Source: an uncultured Steroidobacter sp. (GTDB taxonomy: Bacteria > Pseudomonadota > Gammaproteobacteria > Steroidobacterales > Steroidobacteraceae). From it: a stretch of 16,246 nucleotides of DNA. The position numbers and the translations under genes are program-made. Positions within the stretch are counted from its first letter, which is position 1. Every line of letters begins with the position of its first letter. Of this stretch, positions 9,160-16,246 are shown piece by piece. The notes under the pieces were generated by a model, which saw only the letters and a program-made list of their open reading frames with translations, was not told the DNA's origin and did no database searches. The stretch is taken from contig CAMLEO010000150.1 in assembly GCA_946478975.1 (NCBI GenBank), forward strand, positions 1-16,246, written 5' to 3'.

Positions 9160-9462
9160 GTGAAGACAATACTGCGAATGCTCGCGGCGATGTTCGCGGG
9201 CGCACTCTGTGCGCTGCTCGTCCCAGCCGAGTTCGTGCTCGTTCCCATACTGGTTCCGTTTGTTTTCTGCATCTTGCTGTCGTGGTATGTGACGTTTCAG
9301 AACAACGGCGTGCAGCTTACGCCATTTCGTCTGTTCTTCTGGCCTTGGGTCAACCTTACAGCGCCGTTGAAAAGGTCGCGGGCGCTGTGGGCGCTGTACG
9401 CATCTGCGGCTTTCTTGGCAGGCGGCTGTATTGGTTTGCTGGCCGCGGCTGGATTATCGTAA
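9160..9462 (+). CDS. Small three-helix membrane protein of unknown function
   Basis: This 100-residue inner-membrane protein has hydrophobic spans at about 5-20, 24-43 and 75-97. They are separated by a polar loop with FFWPWVNLTAPLKRSRALW. No family is recognised. The GTG start at 9160 has GAGGA 12 bases upstream. The ribosome-binding site overlaps the perfect 12-base palindrome CTCAGCGCTGAG (9135-9146), which could partly hide it. ATG 9178 is an alternative that would cut into the first helix. The gene ends 9 bases inside the convergent lipoprotein gene on the opposite strand. Confidence 0.65.
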   Translation: MKTILRMLAAMFAGALCALLVPAEFVLVPILVPFVFCILLSWYVTFQNNGVQLTPFRLFFWPWVNLTAPLKRSRALWALYASAAFLAGGCIGLLAAAGLS

Positions 9463-12105
9463 GGCGAGCCCCGAGGTCACGCGGAAATCCGGATCGGACA
9501 GCGTGACGCACGTTCCCAGCGTGCCATCGGCATTGAGCGGGCAGCGATGCAGCGTTGCATCCTGCATGGAGAGATAAACATTGGTCGCCGTGAACACGGC
9601 GTCAGTGATCGACGGCTCCGAGGTTGCAGTGTGCACGCACGTTCCCAATACCTCTCGGTTGATCGGGCAAACATCGAGCCCGCCGAAGGTATCTTTGGCA
9701 TACAGCCGGTTGCCGATCACCGCGAGCAGCTTGGTCATATTGCCTGTGCCGATCTGACCGCAGCTGGCAAGCGTTCCATCGCTGCCCACCAGGCACATAT
9801 CGATAGTCCAGGTGCCGACACCATTCGCATACGCCGCGTATGCAACTGTGCCATCCGGGGACAAGATGACATTTTCGTAGAACTGGGGCACCGATAGCGG
9901 GTCGCAGGTCGAGAAGCCGGACGTACCCAATTTGCAATACGCAGCGTCTCCGGTCGCGTTCATCACATAGGCATATGCGGCGGCCGGATCGAGCGTGATC
10001 GTCCTGGGATCCGCGACGGGACTGCCGAGGCCGTACATGAAAGTAATCCCACCGTCGGAATCCAACGTGGCTCGGCGGATCAACGGTGTGCTGTTGCTTG
10101 ATCGATGCGTTTGTGTAAACACCAGCTTGCCGTTTCGATAATCGATATCGGTGATATTGGTGATCTCCTGGGCGAGGTCGTATGAGGGCGCGTGCGTGCG
10201 AGTGCACGGCGCGAGATCGCCGTTGGCCAGGATGTCACACATCAGGAGGTAGTCCGTATCCGGGCTGTAGTTGCTCACATAGAGCGTCCTCGCCGTGGCG
10301 GAGTACGGAATTGTGACAATGCCATTCGCGGCCGAACCCGCGTTATCCACATAGCTGTAGCCCAAGGACAATGTCGTGGCCGACCGCTCGGCGGTGGGTT
10401 CATAGCTGAGATTCAACTGGCATGTGTTGCCGGTCGTGACAGTGTTGCAGCTGAACGTACCGCCGCTGGTGCTGCTCCATCCGGACGGCAACGAGCTCAG
10501 CCCCGAGGTAATGACGAGATCGTTCGCTGCGTTACCGTCGCTCGTTGTGAATGTCACCGACAAGGAACGGCTCTGTCCGAGCTCCAGCGACACGCTCGCC
10601 GGGTTGGCCTGCGCGACCATGCTGTTATGCATGGACCCGCTGTAGACCACCGTGACCGAGCCCGTCCGATTGTTATCGGAGTTGTCGAGATAGTCGTAGG
10701 TCAACACGAAGTTCCCAGAGCTCACCGCCGTCGGCGCGTAGCTAAGCCCGAGCGAACACGAATTCGTGCCGTCAACGCTCGCGCAAGCGAACGTCGTGGC
10801 CGAACTGCTCCAGCCCGCCGGAAGCGTGCTCAGATCGCTGGTGAGCTGGAACAATCGCGCCGGCAAACCATCGTCCGTAGTGAACGTGAAGGTAACGTTC
10901 TGTGTTGATCCGACGGCCGCGCGCACCGGAAGTGCCGGGCTGACCGTTGCAGCAACGTTGTTGAGCGTAGTGGCCTTGTAGCCGATGTCGAGCAGGCCGC
11001 TTTTGGCCGCGCCCGAGTCGTCCCGATAGCTGTAGCTCAACGACAGCGTTCCGCTTGCTGGCACCGTCGGCGAGAACGTCAGCGGAAGCTCGCAAACCTG
11101 TCCGAGGCTGACGGAGCTGCACGAAAACGTCGGCGCGGATGCACTCCAGCCCGCAGGCAATCGAGCCAGGTCCGTCGTGACGGCGAGATCGCTGATCGGG
11201 TTGCCGTCGTCAACAGCAAAAGCAACAGTGATCACTTTGTGAGAACCGAGTACGGCAGCGACCTGGCCGGCCGGAAACACCGTGCTCACGATGTTGTTGT
11301 GAGTAGTGGCGCTGTAGACGATCTCGACGGCGCCGGTTTTGGCGACACCGGCGTTGCTTAGATACGAATACTGGAGCGCGAGCGTGCCGCCGCCTCGGGT
11401 GGCCGGTGCAAAATTCAGTGGCAGCAGGCAGCCGTTGCCTGTGCTGACCGTCGCGCACGCGAACTGTTGGACTGGGCTGGTCCAGCCGGCGGGCAGCGTA
11501 TCCAGACGCGTGACCAGCTGTAGCGCCGATGCCGGAGACCCATCGTCTGTTGTGAAGGACACGGTTACCGGTTGAGTGCCCGCGACAATCGCATTGACCT
11601 GCCCGGACGGTGCCGCAGCTGCCACGACGTTGTTATCCGTGGTGGCTGCATAGGAAATCGTTTCCCGGCCGCTCTTGTTTGCGCCTTGATCGTCGAGGTA
11701 CGAGAACTCGATCGCGAAGTCGCCGCTGCTGTACGCGGTCGGCGAGTAGCTCAGGTTCAGCACGCATTCGCGGCCAGCAGACACCAGCGCACAGCTGAAA
11801 CTACTGGGTGCGGCCCAGCCGCTGGGCAGCCGCGCGAGGTCGGTCGTTACGACAAGATTTGTCAACGCCGCCGCGCCACTGGAATTGAATGTGAGAGTGA
11901 GCGTGCGCGTTTGGCCGCTCATCGCATTGATTGTACCGCTGGCGGAGCGGCTCACGACGAGCGTGCTGGTCGGGCCGGACTGCGCGGGTGAGTTGGAATA
12001 CTCGTCCTTGCAGCCGGCGAGCGCGAGCAGCGCGATCAGGGGGACGGAATATCTAAAGCCAGAGAGCGTCTTCGCCGCCGACCAGAAAATGTCAAACAAT
12101 CGCAT
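9454..12105 (-). CDS. Lipoprotein with five Ig-like repeats and a propeller-like C-terminus
   Basis: The 883-residue precursor has a signal peptide with lipobox LALAGC (lipidated Cys32). Lys at +2 gives no inner-membrane retention signal, so outer-membrane or surface placement is expected. Residues about 48-604 are five Ig-like repeats of about 110 residues. Each has a T-F/T-DDG strand, LPAGW, two cysteines (F-x-C ... C-x-L), an SYxD strand and a YSATT-x-NN boundary. Residues about 605-883 form repeated units with a pair of cysteines 8-10 residues apart around a DGTL-like turn, resembling beta-propeller blades. The likely role is surface adhesion or ligand binding, by inference only. ATG at 12105 has GGGAG 8 bases upstream and is preferred over the ORF beginning at 12159, which would add 18 residues before a normal signal peptide. 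Confidence 0.8.
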   Translation of the reverse strand: MRLFDIFWSAAKTLSGFRYSVPLIALLALAGCKDEYSNSPAQSGPTSTLVVSRSASGTINAMSGQTRTLTLTFNSSGAAALTNLVVTTDLARLPSGWAAPSSFSCALVSAGRECVLNLSYSPTAYSSGDFAIEFSYLDDQGANKSGRETISYAATTDNNVVAAAAPSGQVNAIVAGTQPVTVSFTTDDGSPASALQLVTRLDTLPAGWTSPVQQFACATVSTGNGCLLPLNFAPATRGGGTLALQYSYLSNAGVAKTGAVEIVYSATTHNNIVSTVFPAGQVAAVLGSHKVITVAFAVDDGNPISDLAVTTDLARLPAGWSASAPTFSCSSVSLGQVCELPLTFSPTVPASGTLSLSYSYRDDSGAAKSGLLDIGYKATTLNNVAATVSPALPVRAAVGSTQNVTFTFTTDDGLPARLFQLTSDLSTLPAGWSSSATTFACASVDGTNSCSLGLSYAPTAVSSGNFVLTYDYLDNSDNNRTGSVTVVYSGSMHNSMVAQANPASVSLELGQSRSLSVTFTTSDGNAANDLVITSGLSSLPSGWSSTSGGTFSCNTVTTGNTCQLNLSYEPTAERSATTLSLGYSYVDNAGSAANGIVTIPYSATARTLYVSNYSPDTDYLLMCDILANGDLAPCTRTHAPSYDLAQEITNITDIDYRNGKLVFTQTHRSSNSTPLIRRATLDSDGGITFMYGLGSPVADPRTITLDPAAAYAYVMNATGDAAYCKLGTSGFSTCDPLSVPQFYENVILSPDGTVAYAAYANGVGTWTIDMCLVGSDGTLASCGQIGTGNMTKLLAVIGNRLYAKDTFGGLDVCPINREVLGTCVHTATSEPSITDAVFTATNVYLSMQDATLHRCPLNADGTLGTCVTLSDPDFRVTSGLALR

Positions 12106-12115
12106 CCGTTCTGCT

Positions 12116-12130
12116 CCCCGTTTTGCGGGG
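12116..12130 (-). promoter_or_regulatory. Hairpin covering the lipoprotein ribosome-binding site
   Basis: On the - strand CCCCG, a CAAAA loop and CGGGG form a 5-pair GC stem. The 3' arm is part of the GGGGAG Shine-Dalgarno sequence that lies 8 bases before the ATG at 12105. Folding would block ribosome access. The stem is short, and its role is inference. Confidence 0.35.
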
Positions 12131-12162
12131 CGCATGTTAAACGCGATGCAACAGCGCAATGT

Positions 12163-12184
12163 GTGAACGAACTCACGCGTTCAC
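12163..12184. repeat. Inverted repeat between the small-subunit and lipoprotein genes
   Basis: GTGAACG at 12163-12169 and CGTTCAC at 12178-12184 are perfect complements separated by 8 bases. The repeat is 34 bases past the end of the small-subunit gene and 58 bases before the lipoprotein start, on their shared strand. It could be an operator for the lipoprotein gene or an operon-end hairpin; no T-run is present. Confidence 0.4.
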
Positions 12185-12217
12185 GGCATGAATGTTGGTC
12201 GTGAAATATGGCGGCCG

Positions 12218-12871
12218 TTACGCCAACCCCAGCTTCTTCATCACTTCCACCGGCGGCCCGTCATAGCTCGGCAGCGAAACGTTTCCGACATACCGCAGAT
12301 CCTTCATTCCCACCGGCGTCGTATAGAACCCGCCCGCCGTCAGCGAGCGATATTTATTGAAGAACGCGGCGGCCTGCTTGAACTCCGGCTTGGGATCCTT
12401 GGCACTGATGTCGTCACAAATCGCGGCGCGCTGTGTGTCGGAGAGCCTGGCGAAATCCTTCTTGAAGCGCCGCTGTGACTCGGCGTCGATCCAGGTCAGG
12501 CCGTCGAGGACGATGGGTTTGTCGCTGACGTTGTTTGGATAGGGCGCGCTGATCCATTCGTCGATGAAATCCACGACGCCGACGGAGGAAGCTGCGGGCG
12601 ACTGATCATCGGCGGGAATGATCACATCGCTCAGCACTGTCGCGGTGGCGCGTTGGGGCTTGGTCAAGGTCAACGGCCAGAGAGAGTCGGGTTTGTAGAC
12701 CTTGAGCAGATCGGGATCTTTGCCATAGCCAGCCTTGACCATCGAGTCCGCAAAACTCGGCGTCGGCAACTGCATGGCTGCGGCAGCGGCGACCACCCAT
12801 TTGAGAGCCGTGCGGCGATCGATGCGCACCTGGCCGTCGTTGATCAGATCATCGTCGTTGTGAGATTCCAT
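12218..12871 (-). CDS. Tat-exported small subunit of a GMC dehydrogenase (gluconate 2-dehydrogenase subunit 3 family)
   Basis: The 217-residue precursor has a twin-arginine signal: DRRTALK with Arg19-Arg20, a hydrophobic Ala-rich stretch, and probable cleavage after TPSFA (residue 41). The mature part contains TLTKPQRATATVLSDVIIPA, GVVDFIDEWIS, RRFKKDFARLSDTQR and GGFYTTPVGMKDLRYVGN. This is the typical order for the gluconate 2-dehydrogenase subunit 3 family. Such subunits bind a signal-less GMC catalytic subunit and carry it folded across the membrane. The start codon is 1 base after the GMC stop, with GGGAG 7 bases upstream inside the GMC gene, so the two are translationally coupled. Residues and length look intact. 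Confidence 0.9.
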   Translation of the reverse strand: MESHNDDDLINDGQVRIDRRTALKWVVAAAAAMQLPTPSFADSMVKAGYGKDPDLLKVYKPDSLWPLTLTKPQRATATVLSDVIIPADDQSPAASSVGVVDFIDEWISAPYPNNVSDKPIVLDGLTWIDAESQRRFKKDFARLSDTQRAAICDDISAKDPKPEFKQAAAFFNKYRSLTAGGFYTTPVGMKDLRYVGNVSLPSYDGPPVEVMKKLGLA

Positions 12872-12872
12872 G

Positions 12873-14654
12873 TCACAGCTCCCGTCGTTTCATTGCGGCC
12901 AGCATGTAATCCGCCGAGCGCCACGCCAGCGCCATGATGGTGAGCGTGGGGTTTTTGTCGGCGTTGGAAGCGAAAGGCGCGCCGTCGGTGATGAACAGGT
13001 TCTTCACGTCCCAGGTCTGGCCCCACTGATTCACGACCGAGGATTTCCGGTCGCTGCCCATGATGGCGCCGCCGACTTCGTGAATGATGAAGCCGCCGGG
13101 CAGCAGGTCTTGTTTGCCGGTGACGCGGCCGCCCATGTTCTCGATGATTTCAGTGAACGCCTGGTGGGAATGCCGAGCCTGGTTCACTTCGTGCTTCGAC
13201 CATTTCCAGTGGAAGCGCAGCGTCGGGATGCCGTACTTGTCCTTGTTCTGCGGATCGATCTCGCAGTACGAGTCCTCATTGGGAATCATCTCGCCGCGGC
13301 AGACCAGGCCGATGAAGGAGCCGTAGTAACGTCGCATCTCTTCTTTGAGCTTCTTGCCATAGCCGCCGGCGAAGCTCGCGAGCCCCGCGGTCGAGCCGAA
13401 GCTCGGCATGTCGCGGCCGCCGCCGATCTCGATGTGATATCCGCGGGCGAAGTCGAGCTTGCCGGCCTTTTGTTCCTTGTAGAGCCACCACGGCGCGTAC
13501 ACGTGGTCGCCGCCGGCGCCGTCTTCGTTGTACGGCGGCAGCCCTTCCAACGCGGGGATCTGCCCGCTGACGCTCGCGCCAACGGTGTCCATCAAATATT
13601 TGCCGACCTTGCCGCTTGAGTTGGCGAGGCCTTGCGGGAACTGCGCCGACTTCGAATTGAGCAGGATGCGCACCGACTCGCAGGCGCTCGCCGCGAGCAC
13701 GACGATGCGACCTTTGGCGCGTTGTTCCTTACCGGTCTTCTTGTCGATGAAGACAACGCCCGTCGCGCGGCCGTCTTTGCCCATCTCGACTTCACGCACC
13801 ATCGCGTTGGTGAGAATGTCGAGATTGCCGCTCGCCATCGCCGGCGGCAGGTGCACCGTCGTCGATTGATAATTTGCCTTGATCGAGCAGCCGCGTCCGC
13901 AAGGCGTCGCCCAGAAGCATGGCGCGCGACTGCGCATGCTCTCTGCGGCAAGCTGCTGTGCGCGAGGATTGTTGGGATGGAGCAGGGCGGCGTTGCGCTT
14001 GTAATCCAGCTGCTTGGTGAGCACAGCGCGATGGCTGGCAATCACCGGCACGCCGGTCTTCTTCGCATGTTTCTGAATCAGCGCTTCGGCGGCGCGCGGC
14101 TTGGGCGCAGGTAACAAACAACCTTCCGGCGAATCGGGGGTGTTCTCCAGCCCTTGGTTCTCGCCGTAGACGCCGATCAGCATCTCGACCTTGTCGTAGT
14201 ACGGCGCGACGTCTTCATATGAGATCGGCCAGTCGAAGCCGAGGCCATCGCGCGAGTGAGGTTTGAAATCGTACGGGCCGTTGCGCAGTGAGATGCGGCC
14301 CCAGTGATTGGTGCGGCCGCCGAGCATGCGGGCGCGCCACCACCAGAATTTGCGTTCGGCTTCGTTCGAGGCGCTGGAATAAGGTTCGCCGGGGATCTGC
14401 CAGCCGCCGTCGACGGTGGCGTCATAAAAGCCGAATTCCTTATCGAGCGTTGATGCGCCACGCAGCGGTGCTTGATCCGGCGTGTTGAACATCGCCGTTT
14501 CGTGCTCGGGCTCATAGTTGCGGCCCGCTTCGAGCATCAGCACTTTGGCGCCTTCCAACGTCAGCGTGTACGCCGTCTGGCCGCCCGCCGCACCCGAGCC
14601 GACGACGATCACGTCGTACTCTTTTTGTAATCCTGAAGTTTCGATCAATGGCAT
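12873..14654 (-). CDS. GMC-family FAD-dependent sugar/alcohol dehydrogenase, large subunit
   Basis: The 593-residue product has the FAD-binding DVIVVGSGAAGG (GxGxxG at 19-24), LMLEAGR, and GGRTNHWGRISLR near 112-124. The GMC C-terminal domain has IHEVGGAIMG (His525), NLFITDGAPFASNADKNPTLT (Asn568) and a final R-x-ADYM helix. His525 and Asn568 are the expected catalytic pair. Cys246, Cys252 and Cys256 (PCGRGC context) resemble the Cys cluster of periplasmic FAD sugar dehydrogenases that hold a Fe-S centre. It has no signal peptide and probably hitchhikes through Tat with the small subunit encoded next. Together with the repressor and transporter, this suggests sugar or glycoside oxidation, possibly at C3 as in Caulobacter LacA-type enzymes. 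The exact substrate is not shown. A GGGAGGT ribosome-binding site precedes ATG 14654. Confidence 0.92.
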   Translation of the reverse strand: MPLIETSGLQKEYDVIVVGSGAAGGQTAYTLTLEGAKVLMLEAGRNYEPEHETAMFNTPDQAPLRGASTLDKEFGFYDATVDGGWQIPGEPYSSASNEAERKFWWWRARMLGGRTNHWGRISLRNGPYDFKPHSRDGLGFDWPISYEDVAPYYDKVEMLIGVYGENQGLENTPDSPEGCLLPAPKPRAAEALIQKHAKKTGVPVIASHRAVLTKQLDYKRNAALLHPNNPRAQQLAAESMRSRAPCFWATPCGRGCSIKANYQSTTVHLPPAMASGNLDILTNAMVREVEMGKDGRATGVVFIDKKTGKEQRAKGRIVVLAASACESVRILLNSKSAQFPQGLANSSGKVGKYLMDTVGASVSGQIPALEGLPPYNEDGAGGDHVYAPWWLYKEQKAGKLDFARGYHIEIGGGRDMPSFGSTAGLASFAGGYGKKLKEEMRRYYGSFIGLVCRGEMIPNEDSYCEIDPQNKDKYGIPTLRFHWKWSKHEVNQARHSHQAFTEIIENMGGRVTGKQDLLPGGFIIHEVGGAIMGSDRKSSVVNQWGQTWDVKNLFITDGAPFASNADKNPTLTIMALAWRSADYMLAAMKRREL

Positions 14655-14685
14655 GCGTACCTCCCGTGGTGGGCTGCCTGCTGGC

Positions 14686-15711
14686 TCATTTTCCGCGCTT
14701 CGGCGGCGGTGCCGCGCTATCGCGTAGGATCAATTTGGTGGGCAGCGCGTGCAGCGCTGGTTCGGGTTTGCCGCCGCTCAACATTTCGAACAGCACCGAC
14801 ATCGCTTTGTTGCCGATCTCGCGCGTGGGCTGCTCGATGGTCGTGAGCGGCGGATCGCAGAAGCTCGCGAACTCGATGTCGTCGAAGCCGACGACCGAAA
14901 CATCCTCGGGCACCGAGCGCCCGGTGCTCTTCAACCAGCGGATCGCACCGAGCGCCATCTCGTCGTTGAAACAAAACACGGCGGTGGGCGGCTCTTTGAT
15001 ATCGAACAACGATGCGATCGCGGTCCGGCCCGAGCTCATCGTGAAGTCGCCTTGCGCGATCAATGTATCGTCCGCGGCGATCTTCGCTGCCTTGAGCGCG
15101 AGTTTGTAGCCGCGTAAGCGATCGGTCGTGAGCGGGCTGGTCTTCGGGCCGAGAATCGCACCGATGCGGCGATGGCCGAGGCCGGTGAGATATGAAGTCA
15201 TCTCGCGAGCCGCGGCGACGTTATCGATGCCGACGCGCGGGCAGGGAGCGTCTTCGATGTATTCGCAGGCATTGACCAGCGGAATTTCCAGTCCGCCGGC
15301 ACCTTGAGCGATCTTGGGCAGGCGCGGATGCAGTTGGATCAAGCCGTCCGCCTGGCGAGTCTCGACCAAGCCGACGTAATACGCTTCACGGTCCTCGCGA
15401 CCTTCGGTATCTCCGAGCAGTACCGCGTAGCCGTGTTGTTGCGCGACCTGCTCGATGCCGCGAATGATTTCGGCGAAGAACGGATTGGCGATGTTCGGCA
15501 CCAACACTACGACGGCGTACGCGCGTTTGCTACGAAAGTTGCGCGCCAGGAGATTGGGTTTGTAACGACTGCGCTCGACCTGCGCGAGCACTTTCTTGAG
15601 CGTTTTATCGGAGACTTTGTCCGGCGTCGTCAACGCCCGGGACACGGTGGCAATCGATACGCCGGCCTGACGGGCGACCTGGCGTATCGAAGTGGCGCGA
15701 CTGGAGGACAT
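14686..15711 (-). CDS. LacI-family transcriptional repressor
   Basis: The 341-residue product has an N-terminal helix-turn-helix at about 8-27 (SIRQVARQAGVSIATVSRAL) and the hinge region with YKPNLLARNFRSKR. A periplasmic-binding-protein-like sensor domain follows, including VLVPNIANPFFAEIIRGIE, DGLIQL, GHRRIGAILG, AVFCFNDEMALGAI and PEDVSVVGFDDIEFA. It binds DNA as a dimer and is released by a small sugar-like ligand. The gene lies between the transporter (15 bases upstream) and the GMC gene (31 bases downstream) on the same strand, so it most likely controls this operon and itself. The operator should lie upstream of the transporter, outside the window. The ATG start lacks a strong ribosome-binding site, suggesting coupling to the transporter. 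Confidence 0.95.
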   Translation of the reverse strand: MSSSRATSIRQVARQAGVSIATVSRALTTPDKVSDKTLKKVLAQVERSRYKPNLLARNFRSKRAYAVVVLVPNIANPFFAEIIRGIEQVAQQHGYAVLLGDTEGREDREAYYVGLVETRQADGLIQLHPRLPKIAQGAGGLEIPLVNACEYIEDAPCPRVGIDNVAAAREMTSYLTGLGHRRIGAILGPKTSPLTTDRLRGYKLALKAAKIAADDTLIAQGDFTMSSGRTAIASLFDIKEPPTAVFCFNDEMALGAIRWLKSTGRSVPEDVSVVGFDDIEFASFCDPPLTTIEQPTREIGNKAMSVLFEMLSGGKPEPALHALPTKLILRDSAAPPPKRGK

Positions 15712-15726
15712 GGCTGGGCCCGGCGA

Positions 15727-16246
15727 TCATGCGCCGCTGCGCTGGATCGACTCTGGTTTGAAGGCAAGGGCAAACAACGCGAACACGCCGGCGGCCAGCG
15801 CGGCTGGGATCAACCAGATCGCCTTCCAGTCGTGGCCGCCCGCCAATGTATATTGATCGTAGATCAGGCCGGCGACTTTGAAACCGGCGAGCATGCCCAG
15901 GCCATACGTTGCCAGCGTGATCAGCCCCTGCGCGGAGCTCTTGTATTGCTCGCCAGCCTTCGAGTCCGTGTAGATCTGCCCGGAGACAAAGAAGAAGTCG
16001 TAACAGACGCCGTGCAGGGCAATGCCGCTGATCAGCAGCACCAGGACGGAATCCTGCGCACCGAACGCGAACAGCACATAGCGCAGCACCCAGGCAGCCA
16101 TGCCGATGAGCAAGGTCTTCTTGATGCCGTACTTGTTCAGAAACACCGGCAGCAACAGCATGAACAGCACTTCGGACATCTGGCCGACGGTCATCTTGCC
16201 GGTGGGATTCGCCACGCCGATTTCAGCAAGAAACAAATTGGTGTTC
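15727..16246 (-). CDS. MFS transporter of the nucleoside-permease (NHS) type, C-terminal part (partial)
   Basis: The frame is open to the window edge, so the N-terminus is missing; the TTG at 16236 is internal. About 173 residues are visible, with roughly five to six membrane helices. KMTVGQMSEVLFMLLLPVFL, GIKKTLLIGMAAWVLRYVLF, LHGVCYDFFFVSGQIYTD and a last hydrophobic run before FKPES resemble the second half of NupG/XapB-like proton symporters. In sugar-degradation clusters of many bacteria such proteins sit beside GMC or Gfo/Idh oxidoreductases, so the substrate may be a sugar derivative rather than a nucleoside. It is probably the first or an early gene of the operon, followed after 15 bases by the LacI gene. 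Confidence 0.88.
   Translation of the reverse strand, partial: NTNLFLAEIGVANPTGKMTVGQMSEVLFMLLLPVFLNKYGIKKTLLIGMAAWVLRYVLFAFGAQDSVLVLLISGIALHGVCYDFFFVSGQIYTDSKAGEQYKSSAQGLITLATYGLGMLAGFKVAGLIYDQYTLAGGHDWKAIWLIPAALAAGVFALFALAFKPESIQRSGA

Noticed and set aside
10192..10908. Arg-rich open frame on the + strand across the lipoprotein gene
   Set aside because: The opposite strand has a clear lipoprotein with repeats; this frame only mirrors its codon bias.
12870..13619. Open frame on the + strand across the GMC gene
   Set aside because: Opposite-strand shadow of a well-supported gene; no motif or ribosome-binding site.

Overview
This is a GC-rich chromosomal segment, most likely from a gammaproteobacterium of the Steroidobacter/Nevskia/Xanthomonadales type. 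ClpB and AspRS align closely with the E. coli proteins, and the codon use is strongly G/C-ending. The placement is inference, because the window has no rRNA or other marker gene.

Layout. (1) Positions 1-5487, + strand, hold core genes: the 3' end of a ZIP-type metal transporter, clpB behind a sigma-32-like promoter and a strongly folded leader, an FmdB-type zinc-ribbon protein with a histone-H1-like Lys/Ala/Pro tail, and aspS. AspRS carries His30 and Gly81, the combination expected of a non-discriminating enzyme that also charges tRNA-Asn with Asp. (2) Positions 5558-9462, + strand, are an accessory block of small genes. It contains a TPR-like protein, a frameshifted remnant of a small membrane protein, a short ORF that looks cut off, a DUF6717-like protein, a suppressor-of-fused (SUFU)-like protein, a DUF3806-like protein, a secreted CSC-type (NTR/TIMP-like) protein and a three-helix membrane protein. 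SUFU-like proteins often serve as immunity proteins in polymorphic-toxin loci, but no toxin is visible here. (3) Positions 9454-12105, - strand, encode a large lipoprotein with five Ig-like repeats of about 110 residues and a C-terminal propeller-like domain with paired cysteines. It ends tail to tail with the membrane-protein gene, overlapping it by 9 bases. (4) Positions 12218-16246, - strand, form a tight operon: MFS (nucleoside-permease-like) transporter, LacI-family repressor, FAD-dependent GMC oxidoreductase, and a Tat-exported gluconate-2-dehydrogenase subunit-3-like small subunit.

How the genes fit together. The first block is housekeeping: proteostasis and translation. The - strand operon looks like a regulated uptake and periplasmic oxidation module for a sugar or glycoside. 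The GMC protein has no signal of its own and probably travels through Tat bound to its small subunit. An electron-accepting cytochrome subunit is not in the window. The middle block shows gene decay and poorly conserved small proteins, as expected of an accessory insertion downstream of aspS.

I found no tRNA, rRNA, CRISPR array, transposase or complete insertion sequence. No gene-free stretch exceeds about 205 bases.
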